A stretch of 64,000 nucleotides of DNA, from the NCBI GenBank assembly GCA_028023455.1, contig JAQFVV010006275.1:1557279-1621278 (forward strand). Direction: 5' to 3'. Positions within the stretch are counted from its first letter, which is position 1. Every line of letters begins with the position of its first letter. Both the position numbers and the translations under genes were made by a program. The notes under the pieces are model-generated. The model did no database searches. It saw nothing but the letters and a program-made list of their open reading frames with translations, and was not told the DNA's origin. This document shows positions 1 through 11,019 of the stretch, piece after piece. Source of the stretch: Epiperipatus broadwayi (taxonomy: Eukaryota; Onychophora; Udeonychophora; Euonychophora; Peripatidae).

Positions 1-1900
1 AATGGAATATATAAACTCTGACTGTACTTATTTTAAGTGAAAACATTTAAAAAAAAAAAAAAAGCAACAGTAAACCTAAAATTTCTTTCAAAGCTGAAAT
101 AGGATATCAAGAAAAATAGAAATTATCACCAAAATAAAATGTACATTCTTTTACTTTTTTTATTATTATTTACAAACCAACTTGATAAAATTTATTATCA
201 TAAACTGACATATAAACTATATATTATCTATTATAGAACAGCTTATTTTTGAGAATTTAGACACACATAGAAAAAAACAACTATGACAAGCCTAAGGCAG
301 ATTTCCTTCAAACAATCATCTAACTTTCAGAGGTGAACTGAACACAGTTTCATGATACATTCCTTCTTTTCTATTATGGAATCCTATTTATGTTATTAAT
401 AGTTTCCCTTTAAATTACATAGTATACAAAAAAATTTTTAAACTTTTCTATTGCCAAGGATATATTAAATTTCTATACTTGGTATAATTTACATTTTAAA
501 AACAGCAAACTTTATCATCCTAATAAAAATGAAACACTTCCATAAAAAAGTGTGTGTATGTAATAAACACATCTATATGTGCATGTAAATATATATATAG
601 GTGAAAAATAACACCCTGGTTTTATATTACTATTTACATTTTCAATTACAATGTGATCATTCTTTTTTTCTTTTTTTACAAAATATTTGGAAGGCAAATT
701 TTTAAGCCTTCTAGTACAATTTTATAAAAGTAAATTAAATGACTGTGTATTTGAAAGTCATGTAATATATCTATGGTCATAAATACATCTGCCTGCCTTG
801 GTCCTTAACATACTAATTACTATGCTAAAATGCATAGGACAATCAATGTAATATTTTTATACCATAATAAATCATTATATTATTTTTATAGCTTGCATTT
901 TATTTACATTAAACAACAACAATCTTCTTTCTTTTTACTCCAATTTTGAATAACATAAAATATAAAATAGCTGCTGGATGGTTATAGTGCAAAAATGTGT
1001 ATGCCAAAATCCAGTGGGGGAATATTTTGAGTTACAATTTAGAATCAGTGGTTTAATCACTTTTTAACTTAGAAGCCTCATGTGAATGTATCACCTTACA
1101 TGCAAAGGGTGTATCACATCCAGGCAATTAATATTTAGGGACATTATTGCTAAAGGTCTTTAAATTATAATTTTTATATCATTATTATATACATATGTAT
1201 ATGTGTGTGTACCAGTCACAATAAGATAATTAAGGAATGTACAGAAGTAGGGATCTCCAATATTAATAGTAATAATGATAATCATAATTACAAGATACTT
1301 AAGGAATTGGAAGATAAGTACTGAGGATTACAAGTCTATAGAAATGCTTAAAATTAAGAACACTAAAAATTGGTCTATATATTTCAATTCTGCATATGCA
1401 ATTACAGTCAGTAATTTATTAGTGTAACAAAATTGCATATTAATAAATTAATTTAACTACAACAGTAAATAGATTTAAAAAATTCCTAGAACACTTTAAA
1501 TCAGCAAGCAATTACTGCGGAGATTAATGAATAGCAAGAAGAGTAAGTAAAAAAGTATATTTGATTAATGGCTCACGCTGCTACATAGAAGTTAAAAGAA
1601 AGATGATCAAAGATGGAATTACCTGACAAAACACCATGAGTAAGACTATGTTTTGATGTAAGTACATAAATATAATGATTGGTAAAAGCTGCTCATATCT
1701 TCATTATTATTTGTGTAAGCCTTAGAGCAAACAAACATATATTATTCTATGTGATTAGTTTTATATTTATTGAGTTCAATAATAATAATAAACAATCAGA
1801 CATAAAGAAATATGGCTACTCCAAGAAAGAATAAAAATTATTTACCGAAGAAATTAATTTTGTGATGACTATATAAACTCTGTGAACCACAAATATGTTT
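1..1900. other. AT-rich non-coding stretch
   Basis: No convincing gene is visible. The stretch is strongly A+T rich, with a poly(A) run near position 50 and a short TA/TG microsatellite around 1185-1212. The only open frame of note (515-697, minus) is short, low in complexity and without a recognisable motif. It could be intron or intergenic DNA; the sequence does not say which. Confidence 0.6.
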
Positions 1901-1904
1901 AAAT

Positions 1905-4339
1905 GTAGAATATGCTAGTCCATTTTTCTGTTTGCTTGTTATTTTTTGATGTTGTCTTTTAATTTCTGTATCAGAAAACTTCTCTGAAATACTTCAGTAC
2001 CATGTCTAATTGTAGCACTCCAAAGTATTCTAGTTTTTGTCATATTTCCTCAATGGAAACAGTTGACATTGCACTTCTTTAGAATGTCTTTGAAATAAAC
2101 ATCATAATGTAGGCAGGGTCTACTTCTCCTATAAAATCATATTTGAGTTCACCATAAAACAGTCTTTTAGGAAGTATTGCATTGTTTATTCATTTTACAT
2201 GTTCATATCAATGAAGATGTGATTTTATAATAATGGACTTATAGAATCACATCCAATAAATTGAAGAACATATTAGTTGGGTTTATAATCTGGCCATTAT
2301 ATTTTAAAATTTTACAGAGCATCCTTAAATGAAATTTCTCTAATGCCTTTATATTGTACCTATAAGATATTCAAGACTCACTTCCATACAATAAATTAAA
2401 TAAAACAACAGCTCTATATACAGCTAACTTAGTTGTGGTAGTTATTTTCTGTGATGACATATTTTACCTTTCAATTTTTTAAAAAGCAGCAACAGCACAT
2501 TGGTATCTATGTTGTATCTCAAAATCGAAGTTCATTTTTCTATTTATAAAACTATCAAGGTATTTAAACTGATATATATTTCAAGTTGATAATCACCTAA
2601 GCTAAAAGTTGTTGAAGATTTTTCTTCAGTCACTGAATGATGAAGAACTTGAATTTTCTGAACATTAATTGATAAATCAAAATTTTGATATATTGCATTC
2701 AAAATATCAAGAATGAGAAAAAATAACACTATTGTCAGCATATTGTAAATTCAGAATCCAAGAAGAAGTTCTTAGTTCTCACTTTTTATTGATTCATATA
2801 AAAATTCCAACATCAAATCCCATTTTGTATTGTGCTTCCTATTTGATTAAGCTGTCTATAAACATTTTCAAAGACCACTATCATACAAATTGAAAACATG
2901 TAGAAGCAAGTACATATCCTTGTTAACATCAGTTTTCATTTAAAATGCCTCAGATATTCATCTATAGTAATAAGAGTTTCTCTCATTCCATAATATACAA
3001 ACTGCATAATACAAATAAATTTTGATAAATAACTATTTTCAAACAAAGACAGAGATCTGTCCTATTAACTAAATCAAATGTCTTGACCAAGTCAATAAAA
3101 GTAATATATAAATCACTTCTTTGTACCTGACATTTCTCTTGCATTTGCCTATCAATATTGAATGGCTCTAATTCTCTAAAATCACATTGAGTCTCTAGTA
3201 ATCATTTATTTATAACTGGAAATAATCTATTCAACAAAATTATTGAAAGTCCTTTCTCATAGTGGATTATGTTCCAGAATAATTATTGAAATCTTGTCTA
3301 TTCCTTTTATTTTTTAAAATTGGAAAAATAGAAGCATCCTTAAGCCTTATGTGGCACAAATTCATGGGTCTATATATTCTTTAAAAATTGCAATATTTTT
3401 GAAGCCAGCATATTGCCACCATATTTTAAAAGTTCTCCAAGTATTTCATCAGGACTTTCAATCTTTCTACTTTTAAGATTCCAAATCTAAATGAGTAGAT
3501 AAAAATGGATACACCATGAAAAATCATCATCTCAATTCTTGTATAATTATTCAAAAACAATCAAAATACTCCTTCCACCTTCAAAATATCATAGAGTGCT
3601 AATGTTGGATTTAATAGGACTGCGGTACTATTATCAGATCCATGTTGCTTTTAATGCATAAAAAAAAAAATTAGTCAGCTTTAATCCACTAGTCATTTTT
3701 AAATCTTATTCAGTCATTAAACTTCTATCTTTAGATTTCTATATTTATAGTAATGTTCCACATTTAATTTATTATTTTGCCAAACAGAAAATGCTATATT
3801 TCCTTTTAATCCAAACATTGATTGTAAGATTATCAGTAAACCAATCATGACTTTTCTTTGTACTGAAACCAAGAACAGATTTACTTGCATCCATAACACA
3901 CTTTTTAAGAGAATTTCTTGCTTCAGTAATATGTTAGTCCTGAAGGTTTAAATTAGCAACTTCAGTGTTTAATAGCTGTTGAATTTTAGTTCAGTATTCT
4001 AAAAAAAGAATATCAAATTTTTTATGGATATGATTATAATAATATCTATTTTTAATGCAACTATCATTTTAATCTTAGAGATTTATTAATCTATATGATC
4101 TTTCTAACAACCTGTGCTTGTCTTGTGTAATGTGAACTTCTATTTAATTGTGATTTGGTAGCTATAATATAATCTATTAATTATCTTTTTTTTCATTATT
4201 GATGCATCTATGTTTCTTTATAGTTATTTTTGAATTTACAATACCATCATTTGAAGTTTACCAACAAATGCAATAAAGTCTCTAAAAGAAAAAATTAGAT
4301 ATTTTAATGGTATTGCTGTAATAATGCTATCTAGTAAAG
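1905..4339 (-). pseudogene. decayed RTE-like LINE, RT domain and 3' part
   Basis: Reading the minus strand with many frameshifts and stops gives an ordered set of RTE-like LINE landmarks. The end of the endonuclease shows as RDFIAFVG (GDFNARVG type, about 4262-4290). The RT entry shows as PDEILGELLKYGG (about 3425-3460), and RT motif A as DLYITFIDLVKTFD (about 3075-3110). The catalytic box reads YADN instead of YADD (about 2738-2750) and is followed by ILNAIYQNFDLSINVQKIQVL (about 2640-2700). A late RLPKRLFYGEL-type block lies at 2143-2178 and a KLEYFG-type block near 2030. The order matches one LINE polymerase frame running leftwards. It is clearly dead: dozens of stops and a D-to-N change in the catalytic pair. 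The 5' part continues at 5841-6230 beyond an inserted hAT element. The class (RTE-like) is from motif recognition; the exact clade is uncertain. Confidence 0.75.
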
Positions 4340-5840
4340 CAGGGATGGCCAAGATGTTGACTGTGGTCAACCTGTCAATTGCGTAATTTCTTTTCTTGGA
4401 AAATTTGCATCGAATTTATTTTAATACAATTCTAAAACAATTTTTTTTTTCTTCTTCAATTTTAAAAAAAATTCAGGACCAGTTCTAGAAAATAATTATT
4501 TATAGGTAATTTAAAATTATAATTTAATAATTATTTTATAAAGCGACATGGAGAAATTATAATACTAATGAGAGCTGAGGTAATTTAACCTTTTATCTGA
4601 TGAATTTTCTTATTGGCTAGATTGAGTAAAAATTTGAGTGATTTGATTTGTTAAATACAAATCTAGCCAGATCCTTTCTGAAATATATTAATGTACAATA
4701 ATCAGAATTGTTTTAATTTAGCTTCGAAAAATTTAAAATAATCTTAATTACTGAAAAAAAATATAAGAATAACTTATGAAAAATAGCCTGCAGTAAAACA
4801 AAGGAATTATATTTCAACCAATCATTATGTGAAAATGCTGGCAATTTCTTGTGTCTTAGAAATTACGATAGTTGATTATTCACTTCTATTGTCTTTTGTG
4901 TAAAATTAAATATTTTAAATAAAAATCTAAATCTAGTCACATTATTGGTCAATGTAGTGTAAAAACTAATCATAAATTCAAATATTTATGAAAAATAATT
5001 GTGTTTTGCTAGTTATCACTGAATGTCATTGATATGCAAGTAGCGGTCAATATTATTCATTTGTCTTGAATAACAGTCAAGCACTATTCACTTTCCCTTG
5101 ATTATTTTTCTTGTAAAATTTAAAAATTTTGGAATCAAAGTTTATATTTAGATAAATTGATGTAAAAACTTAATTATCAATGTAAAAAATTATGAGAAAT
5201 ATATTTATTTATGTTCAAAATCTATTACAAAAGCATAAAACATTTTGGTTTGATTTCTGACTTTGACAATTAGAAACGCCTGGTAAATAATGGCCGAAGT
5301 TGACAGTCAGTGCTTACCAGCTCCTTATAAGGGGGAAAGGCTGTAGTATATGACAAGAAATAGCAATGAAAAATTGATTTTTTTGCAAAAAAATACTGCC
5401 AAATGTGGATTTTTTTGGAATTAAAATTTTAAATACTGATAAAGCTACAAATTTATGATAAAATAAGCATAAAATAGCAAAAATGCAACCAAAAATGGCT
5501 GAGAGATGGTGCAAAATGTAGAAATTAAGTTTCTTTTTTGTAATAATCACTTTAAAGTTAGTAGTCGTAGTAAAATGTTTTCCGTAGTTTGTATCTTTGA
5601 GAAAAAAAATCAGCTCATAAGTATTTGTGAGTATTTAAAAAGCCGTTATAAAAAAAAATCAATTCATAAGTTCATTCTTAAAAAAAAAAAACAGAACTTC
5701 AAACCATTATTTTCTTCTGTTCTGGCAAAAATAGTTTTTTTTTGATTTCCAGTTTTAAGCCTAAAAAAAAAAACATAATCACCCACAGATACAATTTCAC
5801 CAAAAAAATTGCCTCCAACATCTAAAAGTTTGGCCATCTG
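4340..5840. mobile_element. hAT-type DNA element inserted in the RTE-like LINE
   Basis: The left end reads CAGGGATGGCCAA and the right end TTGGCCATCTG, i.e. terminal inverted repeats of the hAT kind (right end two bases shorter). The 8 bp on the left (TAGTAAAG, 4332-4339) and right (CAGTAAAA, 5841-5848) agree at six of eight positions, as expected for an aged hAT duplication. The decayed LINE reads up to SAYAPTLDLL...FFHF on the right and resumes with the GDFNARVG-type block on the left, so the insertion point lies inside the LINE endonuclease. The interior is A/T rich with long A and T runs and only two short meaningless frames (5314-5550 minus and 5506-5745 plus); I see no transposase remnant, so it is probably non-autonomous or fully eroded. 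Confidence 0.7.
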
Positions 5841-6230
5841 CAGTAAAAAATGAAAGAATTCTTTCTCTGAACTTAATAAATCTAAGGTTGGAGCATAGGC
5901 ACTGACAAAATAAGCACTAGAATCATTTGTGTGAAAAGATGAATTTTAACTCTAATAGCCTTTCATTAATACAGTGAGGAATTTCAACAATAAAAAACAC
6001 TAAAATACAACACCATGTTTTCTTCTTTCAACAACTGATCTGCATTTCTAAACCATTCATTTGTTCAATTAACTTTTTTCCTCATGGAGATGAGTTTCAC
6101 TAGCAGCAACTATATCAATCTTTAATCTTGACAGTTCTTTAGTCACCAGTACAATTCTCAATTTTGTTTTTGAAGAATTTGTATCAAGTAAAGTTTGCAC
6201 ATTCCATGAACTTATAATTAAAAAAGATTT
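5841..6230 (-). pseudogene. decayed RTE-like LINE, endonuclease N-terminal part
   Basis: On the minus strand the apurinic-type endonuclease start is readable as SWNVQTLLDTNSS (about 6213-6175), followed by LSRLKIDIVAASETHLHEE (about 6135-6080), the usual NVRTLLD ... IDIAALSETRL opening of RTE-like LINEs. SAYAPTLDLL follows at about 5910-5880. The frame is broken by stops and shifts. It joins 1905-4339 once the hAT element in between is ignored, giving about 2.8 kb of one dead LINE. The sequence just 5' of it (6231-6500) shows no further domain that I can name. Confidence 0.75.
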
Positions 6231-7536
6231 ATAATTCTTATTTTTAATACTCCCACTGACCCATGCTTTACCACTACTATTGATATTATTATTACTGCTA
6301 TTATTTATGTTGCTGCAATGAGTAATTTGTTAGGTACTACAGCAATGTAAAACTGTGTAAGACAAGCTACTTTTAGGTCACATTTTCTAGGATCTTCTAT
6401 TTTCATGTTAAGCAGGGACATTCCTAAATAGGATGGCCTAAACATACAATTTTTGCCAGTTGAAACTCCTATCTCATTCAAATCCAGTTCTAAATTATCT
6501 CATTATTGATTGTACTGTCTGGAGCAAAGATCACAACTAAAAACTACCAGTCTACTAAGCCTGTCACCATTACTGCTTTCTTAATTATCAAGGCTTGAGC
6601 GAAAAAAGGGAATCAGATTCAGAAATACTGTACATGTAGTTAAGAATTGAAATGTTGCTGCATAAATAAACAGAGGCCCACAATAACCAGACTCTACAAT
6701 AGCTTAAGTGACTAAAGAAGGTAAAAAAAGATAGAAAATATTGCTTGTATTGGTAATGGTATCTAGTTTTTGATGAATCAATATCCTATCCTACAAAGGA
6801 ACAAAATTTACTCTTGTTTGGGCACTGTTTGTTATTAACAGCTAGTCTTCACTATCCATTCTTAGTGGAGCCATCAGTATCCTGAGTACACCATTGACAT
6901 TGAGTTCAATAAATCAGTGAATTCAATTGTCATGAAGTGTGTTTTCTGTTAAAATTCTTTTAATTATAACATGGTTGCATGGTCAATCTATATAACCTTA
7001 TTTATGTTTGCAGAAACTAGTGCGAATTGGATGTAGCAATTATATATTAACAGTTTTTTTAATTGATAACAAATGGCTTGTAGATGAAGATTGTATTATA
7101 CTTTACTTATCCAAACTGATATCCTTATCTACAACACTTAATGAGTCTAAACGTAAACAAAAGCAATTACAACCTGAAATTAAATTTGGAAAAAATTAAG
7201 TTGCTTACATTTTACACCTCACCCAATCATTTCGGATGTTTATTAGGTTTTATATGAAAAAACAGCTTTTGTTTGAATTTTTTTTTTTTTTTCCATAAAA
7301 TATTAAATTTTCAACAAATATTGTAATTCAATCTGAAGTTTTATTATTTCAACAAAAATCATAATTAATCTGAAGTTTAACTGTATCAATATGAAAAAAA
7401 ATAAAATTGTTATTTGTAAAATAAAGTAAATCACATATAATGTGATAGGTTTACTTTCAATAATATACAGTTTATCCAACCATTATATTTTAACTATTCT
7501 TATAACTCAAAATATAATTTTTCTCTTTTCTTGAGT
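6231..7536. other. AT-rich stretch without recognised gene
   Basis: It may include the 5' end of the decayed LINE up to about 6500. A 63-codon frame at 7008-7199 (plus) follows a weak acceptor-like TTTGCAG, but it has no recognisable domain and no matching donor. Nothing else is supported. Confidence 0.5.
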
Positions 7537-7930
7537 TTATTGTAATATCTATGTAAATGTTTCAAATATTTATTCAGAAAAAGTACTATCATTTAAAATT
7601 ATTCATTATTTGCTGAGCATGCTTCCAACAATTCTTGTCATACTCATAGCACTCTTCTCTATTTGAATCAATATAAGTGTAAAGTTAAAGAGGTTTGGAT
7701 AATTGTGAAAGATCCATATGCAATAAATAAAAAAGTCATATATTCCATTATCAACAAAATTGAATATTTAAATAAATTTGTATAAGGCATAATAAATTTA
7801 AATATTATATGAATGCTACGAATATGACAAGAATTGTTGAAAGCATGCTAAGCAAATAATAAATAATTTTAAATTATAGTACCTTTTCTGAATAAATGCT
7901 CGAAAAATTTACATAGATATCATAACCACG
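7537..7930. repeat. fold-back element with ~120-bp inverted arms
   Basis: The left arm (7537-7665) and right arm (7810-7930) are inverted copies of each other. Matching cores are ATATCTATGTAAA near both outer ends, TTATTCAGAAAA, and the ACAATTCTTGTCAT / ATGACAAGAATTGT pair near the inner ends. The arms are roughly 85% alike and enclose about 145 bp of loop DNA. I see no clear target duplication. It could be a MITE or an inverted retrocopy of an unknown element; there is no second copy in this window. Confidence 0.65.
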
Positions 7931-9545
7931 TAAATGTCTATTGCTAAATGATCTAAAAGGCAGCAAAATATTTCTCACACCCAGGTGATAAAATAACATC
8001 CTTAGTATGCTCCTGTTTATTTTACAGTAAAACAAAAAAGTTTACTCATGTTTGTAATTCTTATACATTATTCTTTTCATTATTCATTTAAGTGTTCAAA
8101 TGTGTACCGATTCAACTGCTGTTTTTTTCCCTTCTCTCAAAGCTATAATATTTCAGAAAAAATACCTTCTCAATTCATAGTACATATCATGTCAGATGTT
8201 TGGCTTCATTCATACTTTAAAAATCTAGCTTTTTTTCTAATTCAATAAATGCTCTTTAGGATTTAATGCAATGGTGGAATCAGAGCTAAAGATTCTTGAA
8301 TCCATCTTCAGTTGAATAAAATAAATATAATGACTTTGGTCAAATGAATTAAATAGTTATGCTCAATAGCTATTTGGTGCCTAAATGCCATATAACCTCT
8401 TAATTAACTAATTACATATTTAATTTATTTAATACAATAACATAAGTTGCCACTCATGAACTTGGTCATATTTAAAGCAATTTTTTTCTTTTTTTTGTTT
8501 ATAACAATGAAACATTTTGTATTATATATACATATTAATTTATTTGCTAGTTGAAATGTTAATATTCTTGCTAATTTGATTTCAGTCATGTTTCGACAAA
8601 GGTACTCTGTATCGAAAACCTGGCTTAGCATTTAATACAATAATATTCATATATTTTATATCAAACTTATCAAATCTCTCTACCATAACATTATTTCATT
8701 ACTTTATTACATATTATCTACGGTATATGCCATTATTAATTTTACATATTAATAATTTGTAATATTTTAAATACAAGTATATTTTATATACTGAGTCTCC
8801 TATATTATATTATTAATTTATATGTTATAAAACAAAGCATTTGTGCATACAATGAAATGCAGTTTTAATTATTATATTGTAAAAAGTTTATCAAGTTCAT
8901 AAGATTTACTTTAAACTACTTACTACAAATGAAAAAAAAAAACGAGAACAAAATGAGGCAAAAATCCTAGAATTAAATCTTTTTTTTTTTTTACAAAATG
9001 GAACAATAAAATTTCAGGCTTTTAGGAGCTGATGAAAATAAATGATAAATAAAAAAATATTTTTCTGGTTTGGACCAAAGAAAACAAGTAGTAAGTGTAG
9101 GAAAATATATACAAGATAATATAATTTTTCGTATATTTCAAATAAAAATAAAGATAAGAATAGCTAAATTAATAATTTCTATTAATCATTCATTAGACTA
9201 GAGATCATTCAATGATGAATAATATTTCTGTAGTACAATTTTCAATACCCTACTCTTACACAAGGTTTCTAACCACTTTTAACACCTTATGGAGGGATAT
9301 AATCAAAAATATATGACCCAAGATATGCAAAAAAGAATAGATAATTCCTATTTCTCTTTGATCATGAATATAAAAAATAGGTGCTGATGTAGATGGCATA
9401 TTGCATTCCATTTTCCATTTAGTTTCTGCTTTTAATATTAAATGAAGTTTCTGAAGTCATACTAGGATAACTAAATGATAAATTGAAGATTCAATGTATT
9501 TTTGACATTGGCATGTATTTAAAGACATAAATAATGATACCTAGA
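7931..9545. other. AT-rich stretch without recognised gene
   Basis: Very A+T rich with T and A runs near 8480, 8935 and 8982. The frames at 8048-8248 (plus) and 8425-8631 (minus) are low in complexity and carry no domain. Nothing else is supported. Confidence 0.5.
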
Positions 9546-9549
9546 TTTT

Positions 9550-9800
9550 TATAATAAAGTAATCTAAAAATAAATACATCAAGAGTTTGTAATGTAGATC
9601 TGTACTTTAACAACATTTATCTGTATTTAAATAAAATAGTACCATTTCTGTAACAAATTTTTATAAAGTGATCTAAAAACATAACTAGTTTGCATAGTTT
9701 ATTATTGAAAAATAAAATATCTTCAAGTAATATGAAATAGTTTGGTTTTTTTTTTTTAAGTTTTTACAAAGTAATCTCAAAATAAATGTGTTGTACTTGT
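9550..9800. repeat. three diverged copies of a ~100-110 bp unit
   Basis: A block of the form TTTTATAAAGTAATCTAAAAATAAAT recurs near 9550, 9660 and 9761, followed each time by a similar TTGTA/TAGT-rich stretch. The copies are strongly diverged, so this is an old tandem array or chance similarity of AT-rich sequence. A dot plot would decide. Confidence 0.35.
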
Positions 9801-10439
9801 AAGATAGTAAAAGATTTGTTTTATTACAAAATTGAACATTTACACATATAGTTAGTTTATCATTCAAAAATGAAACACATTTAACTAACAATAATTAAAC
9901 ATTAACTGGACTATCAGTAACCATTAAAAGCATTCTGTTAATCTGGTGACTGGAATAAATACCCAAGCCAATTGAACATTTACACCAATCACACCCCCTG
10001 CACAATTACAATCTCACCTGAATTATGTTTACTGACTCAGCAATAAAAAGCATCTTTTTAATCTTTCTTCAGGGTACTTGCTCTGGTGTTGATGGTAATC
10101 AAAATAACAATATTCAATAAAAAATTAGTCATTTTACCCTTTTTAAAAAAAATTTTTTTTAGTTACTAACCCAGTTTATTATTTTGTTGTACTACATATT
10201 GATTAAATAATGCATTTTATTTGATAAATGAATTTCTAAAATTCAACATTTACAGTTGGCTCATGTTTTTTGTCAAGGCAAATAATAAGAAAATTAAAAA
10301 AATTTGAAAATCAAATAAAAAAAATTACAAAAAAAAACTATGTAATTTACAATTAATAATAAGATTCACCATATATATATAATTTACACTTTAATATGAT
10401 ATACTTTTATAAGAATCCAGTTTTTTCCAAAAATATTCA

Positions 10440-10920
10440 AATTATCAATGAATTGATGATGAAATGAGATGCACTGTGACTTCTTTATCAGAATCAGGAA
10501 TCTCTCAGCTACCATGCCCAGAGAAACTGTTAGCCACTTTACCTTCCCTTTCCATTCCATGCCCTAAGTTTTTTCCATATTCTTCTTCATCCTGCTCTAT
10601 CCCATTTCCATAACATAATCTTTGACTTTTGACAACTCCGTGGCCTTTATATCTAAATCCTCCTTATCTTTTCCCAAACCCAGCATAAAAATTAAGAACC
10701 CATCTTCTATATAATCCCTTTGTTTATATTTATTTTCTCACAACTTCATTATTTTTTCCCGTTTCTACTTGCAAACATTTACATTCAATTAACAGATGCC
10801 TAATATTTTCTATGCCTTTTTTACACAACTTGCAGACTAAATCAACCACATTATGTGTATATTCCCTAGTTACTAAAGATCCTGTTCGAAGCCTTAATCA
10901 GTAAACTGTTTTCCTTACTT
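10440..10920 (-). mobile_element. 5'-truncated 3' fragment of the CR1/L2-like LINE (second copy)
   Basis: This segment repeats, with scattered substitutions, the RT C-terminal coding end and 3' UTR of the longer copy next to it. Shared blocks include the CTATCCCATTTCCATAACATAATC and CAACAGATGCCTAATATTTTCTAT regions, seen here at 10599-10622 and 10793-10816 and again in the longer copy near 11042-11065 and 11228-11251. It runs in the same orientation and stops at about 10920, exactly where the 3' end of the longer copy begins. It is 5'-truncated and non-coding. The two copies give an internal measure of family divergence (roughly 15% by eye). Confidence 0.8.
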
Positions 10921-11019
10921 TGATGTGATGTATTTGGCTTCTCCTTAGATGAAGTCAAGAATATCTCAGCAATTATGCCCAGATAAACCTGTTAGCCACT
11001 TTATTTTCCATTCCCCACT

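Noticed and set aside
7008-7199. 63-codon frame after an acceptor-like TTTGCAG
   Set aside because: Weak pyrimidine tract, no donor at the other end, no recognisable domain; expected by chance in 64 kb.
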